NCBI GenBank assembly: GCA_000158135.1
Contig: DS999531.1
Coordinates: 1,529,774-1,574,773, forward strand
Reading direction: 5' to 3'
Source of the DNA: Rhodobacteraceae bacterium KLH11
Lineage (GTDB): Bacteria > Pseudomonadota > Alphaproteobacteria > Rhodobacterales > Rhodobacteraceae
DNA length: 45,000 bases
Shown here: positions 17,004 to 25,298 of the stretch, one piece after another
How positions within the stretch are numbered: the stretch's first letter is position 1
Layout: every line of letters starts with the position of its first letter
Made by a program: the position numbers and the translations under genes
The notes under the pieces: generated by a model
What the model was told of the DNA's origin: nothing
The model's input: only the letters and a program-made list of their open reading frames with translations
The model's database searches: none

Positions 17004-17270
17004 ATGTTTCATAAAAAGGGCAACAGGTTTTATCGAAAGTGCGACGAGCGCGTATCGGCGTCAGACTACAGGGAGGCGATCAGCGACGCTCTTTCTCAAG
17101 AACTGGGTGGGGCAGGGCGAGCTACAAAATCAACGATGCGGTGGACTGGGGCAAGTGAACGAACGGCTAAGAACTGGATATCTGGCTCATACGGACCAAC
17201 AGGCGAAAACCTGATCGCATTGATGAAGCATTCAGACACAGTTTTCGCGGTTACGTCCGGTTCAGGCTGA
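17004..17270 (+). CDS. Small HTH-like regulator, copy 1, C-terminally truncated
   Basis: An 88-residue remnant of the 126-residue protein encoded at 24226-24606; the two are nearly identical up to the Val of TVFAV. The central part looks like a winged or HTH domain (STMRWTGASERTAKNW, then GSYGPTGENLIALMKHSD), similar to small DNA-binding proteins common in alphaproteobacterial mobile elements. Here the sequence leaves the copy-2 reading at about 17253, then runs 16 bases into the IS1182 element, whose first bases supply the stop codon. GGGAGAGG precedes the ATG. It is divergent from the recombinase and may regulate it. The missing tail contains a helix that could be needed for dimerisation. 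Confidence 0.7.
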   Translation: MFHKKGNRFYRKCDERVSASDYREAISDALSQELGGAGRATKSTMRWTGASERTAKNWISGSYGPTGENLIALMKHSDTVFAVTSGSG

Positions 17271-18932
17271 GGCTGTGTGGAAACTCTTTTGGTTTCGTGG
17301 TTTTTACGGTTTTCTGCGGGGTTCTTTAGGGTTTTCGGTTTCTAGACCATTTTGGGGCTTATTGCGCCGGAGGGAGGGTGGAAACTGAGCTCTCACAGCG
17401 TTTCCCGCCGTACAATCTGAACGGTTCGCCCCAGTTTAGGTCGGAATGGCTGTCAGAAGCCCACGTACCCCGATCAGGGCGATCATCCGTTTGATGTTAT
17501 AGGCGAGGACATGGAATGCCATCTCGGTGCGGACGTTCTTGAGCGTTCGCATCCGGAAGTGCGTCGCTCCCATCCAGGCTTTGATCGTGCCGAACGGGTG
17601 TTCGACGGTCGAGCGACGGAGACCCATCAAGGCCGGGTCGCGGCTCAATCGGTCGCACATCTGGTCCACCAGATGCTCGTGTTCCCACCTGGAGATCCGC
17701 CGTTCTCTGCCGGTTGTGCAGCGCGCTTTGGCCGGACAACTCAGACAGGCATTGGTCCAGTATCGCCGTACCGACAAGCCGCTTTCCTCGGTCGTGTAGC
17801 GGTATGTCAGCGTCTCACCTGCTGGGCAAAGATACACATCTTCGCCCGCGTCGTAGGCAAAGTTTGCCTTCACATACCGGCCCTTCTTGCGGTTGCCGGA
17901 TGTCTCGGGCCGGGGGAGGGTTGTGGTGATCCCATCCTGGTGACAGGCCAGGATTTCCCGACCGCTGAAATAGCCCTTGTCAGCGACCGCGCTCATTTCG
18001 CCGCGTCCCAGAGCGGCCTTCGCCGATTTGGCCATCGGCGACAGCTGTTCACGGTCGTGCCCGACGTTGATGACGTCATGCGTGACGATCAGATGGGTCT
18101 CGGTATCCACTGCGGACTGGGCGTTGTAGCCCACAAATCCGCTGCCTTTGGCGCTGGTGGCCATGGAGCGGGCATCCGGATCAGTCAGGGAGATCTGACT
18201 GTCCGGGCTCGGCCTGAGCGCCTCACCCATGTCCACCAAGCGCGCGATCTCCTGCCGGATGCGCTCGCAGCGTTGCGCCAGGTTGGCGATCTTCTCGACT
18301 CGGGCCTCACCCTCTTCCTGACGGTCGATCCGGACCATTTCATCAAGGTAGCGCTGAATACTCGCGACCAGATGGGCCGTGCGGCTTTTGATCTTGCCTT
18401 TGGTGAAGTTCTTGTCTCGATTGTTGTCCGCCTTGAACTTGGAGCCGTCGATGGCGACACAATCCCCCTTTAACACCCCAATCCGGCGACAGAGTTCGAC
18501 GAACTGCGCACAGGTTCGCCGAATAGCGGGGCCGTTATCGCGGCGAAAATCAGCGATTGTCTTATGGTCGGGCGCGAGCCGCCCGGTCAGCCACATCACC
18601 TCGACATTGCGACCAGCCTCCCGTTCAAGCGCGCGGCTGGAGGGCACGCGGTTCAGATAGCCGTAGATGAACAGCTTTAACAGGACCGATGGGTGATAGC
18701 CGGGCCGCCCTGTCCGCGCCGGCGCCGTCCGCTGGAAACCTGTCTCCTCAAGATCAATCTCCTCCACAAAGAGATCAACCACGCGAACCGGATTATCCTC
18801 GTCAACCCAATCTTCAAGCCGGTCTGGAAAAAGCGTCACCTGACCCCGCTCCGCGCCCTCGATATATCCTGACATACCCGCCTCCAGCCTTTGCTGAAAA
18901 GTATACAACATCCGGAGTTTTCACACAGCCTC
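17269..18932 (-). mobile_element. IS1182-family insertion sequence with GGCT target duplication
   Basis: The element is 1664 bp. Its ends are inverted repeats with one mismatch over 18 bp (GAGGCTGTGTGGAAACTC at 17269; reverse complement of 18932 backwards GAGGCTGTGTGAAAACTC). GGCT directly flanks both ends (17265-17268 and 18933-18936), a clean 4-bp target duplication that marks a simple insertion. It interrupts sequence just past the small HTH-like gene. The transposase gene fills most of it on the minus strand. Confidence 0.92.
17436..18875 (-). CDS. IS1182-family transposase
   Basis: A 479-residue DDE transposase with an N-terminal DUF772-type domain (GRPGYHPSVLLKLFIYGYLN, DHKTIADFRRDN) and a catalytic DDE core: CVAIDGSKFKADNN, AVADKGYFSG and STVEHPFGTIKAWMG. 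Between them lies a Cys-bearing segment (CLSCPAKARCTTG). The start at 18875 is chosen because GGAGG lies 5 bases upstream of that ATG; an upstream in-frame ATG at 18911 has no site. It is intact and full length, hence potentially active. Confidence 0.92.
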   Translation of the reverse strand: MSGYIEGAERGQVTLFPDRLEDWVDEDNPVRVVDLFVEEIDLEETGFQRTAPARTGRPGYHPSVLLKLFIYGYLNRVPSSRALEREAGRNVEVMWLTGRLAPDHKTIADFRRDNGPAIRRTCAQFVELCRRIGVLKGDCVAIDGSKFKADNNRDKNFTKGKIKSRTAHLVASIQRYLDEMVRIDRQEEGEARVEKIANLAQRCERIRQEIARLVDMGEALRPSPDSQISLTDPDARSMATSAKGSGFVGYNAQSAVDTETHLIVTHDVINVGHDREQLSPMAKSAKAALGRGEMSAVADKGYFSGREILACHQDGITTTLPRPETSGNRKKGRYVKANFAYDAGEDVYLCPAGETLTYRYTTEESGLSVRRYWTNACLSCPAKARCTTGRERRISRWEHEHLVDQMCDRLSRDPALMGLRRSTVEHPFGTIKAWMGATHFRMRTLKNVRTEMAFHVLAYNIKRMIALIGVRGLLTAIPT

Positions 18933-19119
18933 GGCTCAATCCGACCTAGCGGTATGTGCTTTAGCTGTCGAAGGAACGAATACATCTCGCTGCATCTAAC
19001 GTATTTCCCAGACGTCCTAAGCTCTTCGAAAAACAATTTTTCTTGCAAAAATTGAACTGTGATGTGCAATTACTTTCTGTTTGTGAAAGCGTGGTTTCAA
19101 GATATTTTGGAGAGGTCGA

Positions 19120-20403
19120 ATGCTTCGTTTTTTCTTTTGTTTGAGCGCTTTGCTTTGGGCCGGTGCAGCACAGGCGTTTTGCGGCTTCTATGTGGCCAAG
19201 GCGGATGGGTCACTCTACAACCAATCCTCCAAAGTAGTGTTTGTGCGCGATCGCAATCGGTCCGTAATTACCATGTCCTCAGACTATCGCGGCGAACCGC
19301 GCGATTTCGCGATGATCGTGCCTACTCCGAAAGTGCTTGACCGTGATGATATCCGCACTGTGAAATCAGAAACCGTCGATCATCTGGATGCCTATACCGC
19401 GCCACGCCTGGTGGAGTATTTTGATCGTGACCCTTGTTCAGAACTTGTGGTCGAAGCTCCTGTGGTCGTTGAAGAAGCCGCCGGTTTTTTTGGTCGCAAA
19501 CGCAAGCAGGAACCTGTTTATCAACGCGCTGACGCCTTGGGTGTCCGGATCAAAGGAAAATACGCGGTCGGCACTTATGATATCCTAATCCTTGACGCCG
19601 AACAGTCCGACGGTTTGGCCACCTTCCTGACCAATGAGGGCTACAAGCTCCCCAAAGGAGCGGAAAAAGTGCTGGGAGATTACATTCAGGCTGGGATGAA
19701 GTTCTTCGTGGCGAAGGTCAATCTCGAGCGTCACCGGTCGAGCGAGACGCAGGAACTCCCCCCGCTGCAAATAGCCTTTAAATCCCGGAACTTCATGTTG
19801 CCTATCCAACTTGGCAAACTGAACGCAGAAGCGCAGCAGGATGCACTGTTTTTCATGTTGTCTCGAAAAGGTCGGGTCGAGGTTGAGAACTATCGCGCCA
19901 AGTCGTTACCAACCGATACCCGAATTCCAGTTTTCGTCGAACAAATGTTCCCGCATTTCTACAAATCGACCTTCGCGCGCACGGTCGGTAGTTATGGCGG
20001 TATTGTCATGGAATATGCTTGGGATATGCAATGGTGCGACCCATGCGCCGCCGATCCATTGTCGAGTGAGGAGTTGCAGGAACTCGGCGTCTCTTGGCTA
20101 AAACCCGGCGATAGCGCCGCGCAGGATGTCTATGTGACGCGTCTGCATGCTCAGTATAGCAAAAATCAGATGCGACAGGATCTGATGTTCCGCGAAACAG
20201 ACAATCGTGAGAATTTTCAGGGTCGTTATGTGATGAACAAGCCCTTCGAGGGCAATGTCAGATGCGAAGCAGGGCAAGAGTATGTCGCCAAGGTCCGGCA
20301 GAGGCTACGGCGTGAGGTCGTTGATCTTTCCGAGTTAACAGGGTGGGACATTCGAACTATCGAACGCAACATTCAGAAAACGGTGCCAAAGGGTTACTGG
20401 TGA
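19120..20403 (+). CDS. Secreted DUF2330 protein
   Basis: A 427-residue protein with a signal peptide (residues 1-19, ending AQA before FCGFYVAKADGSL). The Cys-Gly-Phe start of the mature chain, the VFVRDRNRSVITMSSDY segment and the MIVPTP motif match what I know of the DUF2330 family, periplasmic or surface proteins of unknown function. A Cys pair (QWCDPCAADPL) in the C-terminal half could form a disulfide. GGAGAGG precedes the ATG by 6 bases. It lies between the two copies of the recombinase module, flanked by an IS, and shares no operon with neighbours. Confidence 0.75.
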   Translation: MLRFFFCLSALLWAGAAQAFCGFYVAKADGSLYNQSSKVVFVRDRNRSVITMSSDYRGEPRDFAMIVPTPKVLDRDDIRTVKSETVDHLDAYTAPRLVEYFDRDPCSELVVEAPVVVEEAAGFFGRKRKQEPVYQRADALGVRIKGKYAVGTYDILILDAEQSDGLATFLTNEGYKLPKGAEKVLGDYIQAGMKFFVAKVNLERHRSSETQELPPLQIAFKSRNFMLPIQLGKLNAEAQQDALFFMLSRKGRVEVENYRAKSLPTDTRIPVFVEQMFPHFYKSTFARTVGSYGGIVMEYAWDMQWCDPCAADPLSSEELQELGVSWLKPGDSAAQDVYVTRLHAQYSKNQMRQDLMFRETDNRENFQGRYVMNKPFEGNVRCEAGQEYVAKVRQRLRREVVDLSELTGWDIRTIERNIQKTVPKGYW

Positions 20404-20715
20404 ACTGATCGCTAGAGATCTGCTATTCGCGAAGCGGTTTAGCAAGTTTGTGTTCAAGCCTCCGACCTGAGTACGACGGAGGCCACAATCTTTACCTGAC
20501 GTTGTTTTACAAGTGCGCTAGCCGATTGCGCTGAAACCTAAATGAGGGTTTATAAAAGCAACCCTGTTGCGCTTTGTTGTCGTACACAGCTCGCGCCTAC
20601 TAAGTCCGGTATGTGCGAATTGTGAACTGCTGCATGTGCAAAAGACTGAAGTGTGTTCAACGGCAGGTTGGGGCTCAATCTGCTTAGATCTCTTGCCTTT
20701 TGCCATACGCCAAGA
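20404..20715. other. Intergenic region, no gene seen
   Basis: 312 bases between the DUF2330 gene and the end of the convergent two-gene unit. Short frames on the minus strand run through it without a usable start context. I see no tRNA, strong terminator or repeat. Confidence 0.5.
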
Positions 20716-21276
20716 TCAAGCAAACTTGGGCAACCGGAGTGGCTGAACAAACCCTTGAATATGCTTTGGGCGAGAATAGTGCTCTGCAAGGTACGACAGC
20801 ACACGCCAGTTTAAATCGACGGCCCATCTTGTCTTGGCATTTGTGAACACACGATCCTCGTCGCGGTGAACGTTCGGAATGTTCACGTGCAACTGGATAT
20901 GGATTTTGTTCCGGTATTTTCGGAGCGTGTGTAGGTCGTCATAAATGTCCGCCCCCATCCCATCTAAGATGTGATATTTTCGCAGGTTGTCGATGACCAC
21001 GGCAAATTTGTCGATTTGCTTTTCTTCAATCTCTTGCCGATCTTCTTCCGACACATTCGGGACGCCTTCGAGATTATAGTTTTGAGCCCGGTAGAAGATT
21101 TGAATGACCGCGACCTCAATCAATGAGGCCGCTTGAAGAAGAGTAGGCTTGTTGAACTTACTGTCTTCGTTCGCTTCTACCAAGTCACACAGAAGCTGAG
21201 AGTTGTAACCAGCATTGTCGCCAGTTTTGAAATCCCCGAAGATGCTGCATCCGAGTTCGTCTAATTCAAAAGTCAT
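20716..21276 (-). CDS. Unknown all-helical protein with a HEPN-like R-x6-H motif
   Basis: A 186-residue cytoplasmic protein, predicted mostly helical. The segment DDLHTLRKYRNKIHIQLH holds R-x6-H within RKYRNKIH, the pattern of HEPN nucleases and related helical folds (DUF4145-like proteins have similar LR..RN..H stretches). No function can be assigned. The ATG at 21276 is preferred; a TTG directly before it is possible. It starts 4 bases after the stop of the upstream gene, so the two form a unit. The location in an accessory region between recombinase copies is compatible with a defence or toxin role, which is inference only. Confidence 0.6.
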   Translation of the reverse strand: MTFELDELGCSIFGDFKTGDNAGYNSQLLCDLVEANEDSKFNKPTLLQAASLIEVAVIQIFYRAQNYNLEGVPNVSEEDRQEIEEKQIDKFAVVIDNLRKYHILDGMGADIYDDLHTLRKYRNKIHIQLHVNIPNVHRDEDRVFTNAKTRWAVDLNWRVLSYLAEHYSRPKHIQGFVQPLRLPKFA

Positions 21277-21280
21277 CAAT

Positions 21281-21943
21281 TCAATCCATTTTCAAAGGGC
21301 CAAACATTCCGCTTTCGACCATCGCCATGTAGGCTTTTTTCATGGCCAACGCCGTTTCTTGATCGACAAAGAGCGAGGACCGACTTCCATGTGGTTCTCC
21401 CAGCAAGTATGGGCGCATAACCTCCCACCGTTCTGCACGCTCAGCCCAACGCCAACACGGTAGCTCCTGCTCAAGCATCAATGGAACGGCGAGCTTCTTT
21501 GGTATTTGCTTGCCGGGATTCAGCGGTTCGGGCCATTCACATTTGACGAGGACGGGCTTTGCCCCGTTCGCGTAGAACGCCACGTCCAATTCCTCTGCAG
21601 TAATGCTTGCGCAGTGGTGGTTAATCTCGAACGCAGAGTCGATTATCTGTTCCGCCCCGCCGTATGGGCACGTGACAAACCCGTGTGCAAAGTACCGGGT
21701 ATGATCGAGCCCCCTATATCCAGTCCTTTCATTTGGTTCGGTTTCTGGATTGCGACTATTGTGTTTAGATACAAGAGGGTGCCAGGTGGGGTAACCCTCG
21801 ACGGCTGGACCTATTTCATCGACAATATCCAGCAATGCCTCCTCACTCTCGGCTCTTACTTCTGGTGAAAACGTCACCGGAACCAAGTATTTCTTTGTTC
21901 TTTCGTATGCGTTCGCCGCCGCCTCATCCGCTCTAAATGCCAT
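21281..21943 (-). CDS. Unknown protein, first gene of a two-gene unit
   Basis: A 220-residue soluble protein. Conserved-looking features are YPTWHPLVSKHNSRNP, GYRGLDHTRYFAHGFVTCPY and an acidic segment ITAEELDVAFYANGAKPVLV. I do not recognise a named family, although the DHTRYF...FVTCPY block seems familiar from hypothetical proteins of variable regions. The start at 21943 is supported by AGGA 8 bases upstream; an in-frame ATG at 21973 is possible. The His, Cys and Asp residues could form an active site, but this cannot be shown. It is followed at once by the HEPN-like gene. Confidence 0.6.
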   Translation of the reverse strand: MAFRADEAAANAYERTKKYLVPVTFSPEVRAESEEALLDIVDEIGPAVEGYPTWHPLVSKHNSRNPETEPNERTGYRGLDHTRYFAHGFVTCPYGGAEQIIDSAFEINHHCASITAEELDVAFYANGAKPVLVKCEWPEPLNPGKQIPKKLAVPLMLEQELPCWRWAERAERWEVMRPYLLGEPHGSRSSLFVDQETALAMKKAYMAMVESGMFGPLKMD

Positions 21944-22277
21944 AGTCACGATCCTATTCTTGTGCCCGAGCACTTAAATAACTATTCACGCATGAAAATA
22001 CAATATCATGCGTAGTATTATTCTTTAACGCGTAAAAATGAGAATTAACGAGAAGAGCGCTGATGACGGTTCGAAGTGAAAATATCAATCATTTTCAGTG
22101 CCTTCCATCTTTATCTCCGGTTGCAGCGCCAACCGAGCAGCTCCGAAAATCAATTCGAGCGCAACCGACGGGCTGACCCAGCGTTCGAAATTGGAGATCG
22201 GCTTCCTGCACGCTCAAAATTCACTGTGCGCGGTTTTACGTTGGCCATGACGCCTGCCGAAATGTACTGGCGGCAGA
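21944..22277. other. Intergenic region, no gene seen
   Basis: AT-rich upstream part (likely promoter of the two-gene unit on the minus strand), then mixed-composition sequence leading to the broken ParB copy. No recognisable RNA or repeat. The join to the ParB remnant at about 22303 is where similarity to copy 1 (14488) begins. Confidence 0.5.
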
Positions 22278-22926
22278 TTATTTCTGCCAGCCAACATGAG
22301 CGGTCAACCGGTCTGCAACCTGCTTTGGCAGATTGGTTAGCCCTTCGGCGCGAAGCAAAGTGACGAAGTTTTCGTCAGCCATCAGGGTCTTGAGCGCTTG
22401 TGCCAGAAAGAGCAGTTCGCTGCGCGTTGCGCTTGCTTTTCTCAGCAACACCTTCTTTTTCTCGACATCGTTTTCATAAGTCTTGAGCAGGCTTTCGACC
22501 GACAGGCTTTTACGCGGTCGTTCGCCAGTGGGCGCGCGGCCCTTGCCATGCTTCTGGCGCGCCTCAACCAGACGCTTGGCTGAAAGGAGTCTGCCGCCGC
22601 GCAAGAGCTTTTTCTCATAAGCCTGCCGGAGAACACGTTGCACGCCGACGTCATCCGCGTCCGCAATGTCAACGGCAACACTGACCGGAATCTTACCGCT
22701 CTCCACTGCACGCAGGAGGCGATGTTCATGACTTCCCAAAAGCTTAATAACGCCGTGGACATACTTCTTGGACAGCTGGGTCTTGGTGGCGATTTCAGCT
22801 TCAGAGTAATCCTTTTCTTTGAGGTGCTCATAATCTGTATTGGGGTCACGAACGACGTCTCCGCCAACGGCTTCGATTCCGGCGATGATGTCCCGGACGA
22901 TGTCGGAATGCAGCGTCTGTTGATTT
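22278..22926 (-). pseudogene. Chimeric remnant: recombinase fragment fused to ParB C-terminal half (module copy 2)
   Basis: Read on the minus strand, 22926 to about 22834 corresponds to the recombinase segment at 15669-15773 (HFDIIRDIIAGVEAVGGD type, here HSDIVRDIIAGIEAVGGD). The frame then passes without interruption into the ParB-like protein from SEAEIATKTQLS to LPKQVADRL, differing from copy 1 by only about six residues over some 165. About 680 bp present in copy 1 are missing at the fusion. The ParB end is cut two residues after DRL is passed and reads into unrelated sequence. There is no start codon with a good site. The RepB-like gene is absent from this copy. Confidence 0.8.
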
Positions 22927-22960
22927 GAATGAAGCTCTGTGGTCCATTCAGGTCGAGATA

Positions 22961-23590
22961 ATGCGCGTACTGTATATTCACCTAAAACATTTGGAACTAC
23001 ATTTGCTTGATGACCTTGTGGCATATTGGAAAGAAACAGCTGAAAATGGTGGTGCTTATCATCGAGATGATGCGGCTTTAATCGAAAAGTACAAACCCGA
23101 TCTTCCGAGGGGAAGGGTTCCTGAGCCTTGGTTTGGCGTGCCGACAAAGGCCAAAGTTTTCTACCTGAGTCTAAACCCCGGACACAAACCAGATGATGGA
23201 AGCGCAAGGGAACCATGGCGCTCATTTTGCCGCGATATGATGCTGGAGCACATTTCCTATGAGCGCTACTTGTCGGAAGCTCCACCGGAAGCAATTACAT
23301 GGTTCAAGAGAAATCACGGTGGGTTTGCAGATCATACTTTTCCTAAGATATGCAACTTACGGCTTATCGCCTATCCGTCATCTGAAAAATCGGACTTAAA
23401 AACCTTAGGTCAAGCGCCGGAGCTGCTACCATCTTCACGTCTGATGCTGCGAGTCGTACATGACTATCTGGTTCCCCACGCTCGGCGAGGTCATATTCTT
23501 CTGTTAGTTATGCGATCGCCAGAATTTGGGGGTTTGAAAAGAGCAATGCCGACTACTGGGATGGCGGTTTATTTGTTTCGCGACCATTGA
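22961..23590 (+). CDS. Unknown protein replacing the recombinase core; possibly UDG-like fold
   Basis: A 209-residue protein on the opposite strand to the broken recombinase. The segment PEPWFGVPTKAKVFYLSLNP followed by G resembles the motif-A region of uracil-DNA-glycosylase-like proteins (hydrophobic strand, then NPG), and a late HARRGHILLLVMRSPEFGGL looks like a second strand and loop. This is a weak structural guess. An in-frame ATG at 22925 would lie in recombinase-derived sequence, so 22961 is preferred; the Shine-Dalgarno is poor. The insert (about 22927-23670) replaces some 670 bp of recombinase sequence and is lower in GC than its surroundings, so it is probably imported. Confidence 0.5.
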   Translation: MRVLYIHLKHLELHLLDDLVAYWKETAENGGAYHRDDAALIEKYKPDLPRGRVPEPWFGVPTKAKVFYLSLNPGHKPDDGSAREPWRSFCRDMMLEHISYERYLSEAPPEAITWFKRNHGGFADHTFPKICNLRLIAYPSSEKSDLKTLGQAPELLPSSRLMLRVVHDYLVPHARRGHILLLVMRSPEFGGLKRAMPTTGMAVYLFRDH

Positions 23591-23649
23591 GAACCAATTC
23601 CATTTCACCTAGTTCAAGAGTGGGCCCGCATATAGCAAAGATACTCGAC

Positions 23650-24156
23650 CTAAATTGAGCGATGGAGTCCCGCAAAGACCTTTTGCGAAAGCTCGCGACT
23701 GTATTCGCCTGCCATTGCCCGCTTTAAACCTTTGACGACGGTGGACATTGGGCTGCCATCATTCTCGAACTGTTCAGCGCAGTATTCGACCGAAATGCCC
23801 GCCCGTTTGCAGATATACTCGTAGTAGGCGCTTTCATCCGCGTCCTGGAAGCGCCCCCAACGGCTGACATCGTAAACGAGAACAGTTCCGAATTCGGTCT
23901 GGCCAGTTTCGATGTCGTCGATTAATTGCGATAGGCCTGCGCGGCCTTGAATTCTCAATCCGCTTTTGCCTGCATCAGAATAGGTTCGGATGATTCTGTA
24001 GCCGCGTTCATCGGCATAGCGCTGGATGGCGTCGGCCTGGTTTTCGGTCGAGTAGCGCTGATGCTCTGTCGACATGCGAACGTACTGTGCGGCGTTCCGG
24101 CGGTTTTCCCTGTCAGTCTTGTTCTTCGGCCAACTCAATGCTGCGACTCCCACCAC
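23650..24156 (-). pseudogene. Truncated serine recombinase, N-terminal catalytic part (module copy 2)
   Basis: 168 codons. It matches residues 1-163 of the full recombinase (16934 leftwards) almost exactly, including the catalytic Ser29, Arg72 and the YDVSRWGR block. It then breaks off after KVFAG and reads a few unrelated residues to a stop. The DNA-binding Recombinase domain is missing, so it cannot work alone, though it could in principle interfere with the intact enzyme. The GTG start and upstream region are as in copy 1. Confidence 0.88.
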
Positions 24157-24225
24157 TCAAATTTGCAAACCTGTACGGGAACTCTGCGATTCCTTTCTCA
24201 ATCCTAAAGGGAGAGGTCCGGAAAC

Positions 24226-24606
24226 ATGTTTCATAAAAAGGGCAACACGTTTCATCGAAAGTGCGACGAGCGCGTATCGGCGTCAGACTACAGGGAGGCG
24301 ATCAGCGACGCTCTCTCTCAAGAACTGGGTGGGGCAGGGCGAGCTACAAAATCAACGATGCGGTGGACTGGAGCAAGTGAACGAACGGCTAAGAACTGGA
24401 TATCTGGCTCATACGGACCAACAGGCGAGAACCTGATCACACTGATGAAGCATTCAGACACAGTTTTCGCTGTTGTACTCGAATTGGCGGGACGGAGCGA
24501 AGCGATATCGATAGCACGGCTAAAGCTTGTCAGAGAAGAACTGGCCGAAATCTTGAGTGACTTAGATACGATCTGTGCCGATGAGGGCGATCAAAAACCA
24601 GAATAG
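24226..24606 (+). CDS. Small HTH-like regulator, copy 2, full length
   Basis: A 126-residue protein, the intact version of the truncated gene at 17004. The N-terminal part is basic (MFHKKGNTFHRKCDERV). An HTH-like core is at about residues 40-80 (STMRWTGASERTAKNW, GPTGENLITLMKHSD). A C-terminal helical tail (LAGRSEAISIARLKLVREEL, then acidic EILSDLDTICADEGD) follows. It resembles small DNA-binding proteins of alphaproteobacterial prophages and integrative elements that recognise their own promoter. It is divergent from the recombinase remnant with 69 bases between, including GGGAGAGG as its RBS. A likely role is repression of the recombinase operon; this is inferred from position. Confidence 0.7.
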   Translation: MFHKKGNTFHRKCDERVSASDYREAISDALSQELGGAGRATKSTMRWTGASERTAKNWISGSYGPTGENLITLMKHSDTVFAVVLELAGRSEAISIARLKLVREELAEILSDLDTICADEGDQKPE

Positions 24607-25298
24607 ACTTTTTCGGTTGCTCCAACGCGATGGAAAGCCTTTGAGTCGTAAATGGCAAAACCCGTCCGCCCATGAAAAATCGAATGACTCAAAATCAATG
24701 GCTTAGCTGTCGTTGAATGGTAAAACTATGTGTCGCCAGACAGTACTGAAAACATTGAATAAATTCCCGTCAACGTTTTCCTGTCCCTGATCTGCCACTA
24801 AAATCAAATCGCTTGCCGATTTGCCACAGGCCAAGACCTGTCCGCCAAGGAAATCGTGACCGAAGCTCTCGCGGAGGGCGTCGCCGCCCTGGTCGAAGTC
24901 GGCGCGACCGTCTATCAATCCCGCAAGAACGCGAAAGCAGCGGATCAGCCGCCCGCGCCCCCTTCTGGTCATCCCTTTAGCGGTGAACGTGCCGGGCAAC
25001 TGCGGACGTCTGACGTGCAGCCTCTTGAAGCGTCAACGAAAGTTCCTGACACCACCCAGCTTGGACTAAATACGTCCGAGGCGGACGTACCGCAAGCAGT
25101 GACCGCACGCTTAGGACGTGAAGGCCGTTTGCCTTTGCGTGAAGCGTCTACACGGTAATCGCCGATCATTTTCGCAAAAAAGTTAATTATATCAAAGAGT
25201 TGATCCAAAACGAAAATCACTAACTTAGACAATCAGAAAGCTGTGTACACAGGCATCCGAAGGGTGCCGTTGTCCCGCCTACATATTCGCTGTGTGAG
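24607..25298. other. Right border of the accessory region, mostly non-coding
   Basis: The first ~200 bases are AT-rich. They contain an exact 8-bp inverted repeat TTTGAGTC (24640-24647) and GACTCAAA (24686-24693) that could be an element end. A GC-rich block from 24840 holds one doubtful short ORF. Nothing else is recognisable before the terminator at 25299. Confidence 0.45.
24856..25158 (+). CDS. Doubtful small ORF, hypothetical protein
   Basis: 100 codons from a GTG preceded by AAGGAA. The N-terminal part is Ala-rich and helical (ALAEGVAALVEVGATVYQSR), then Pro- and Ser-rich low-complexity sequence. The frame is open for about 10 codons upstream of the GTG, so it may be the tail of a lost gene. 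I recognise no family; it may not be expressed. Confidence 0.25.
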   Translation: MTEALAEGVAALVEVGATVYQSRKNAKAADQPPAPPSGHPFSGERAGQLRTSDVQPLEASTKVPDTTQLGLNTSEADVPQAVTARLGREGRLPLREASTR

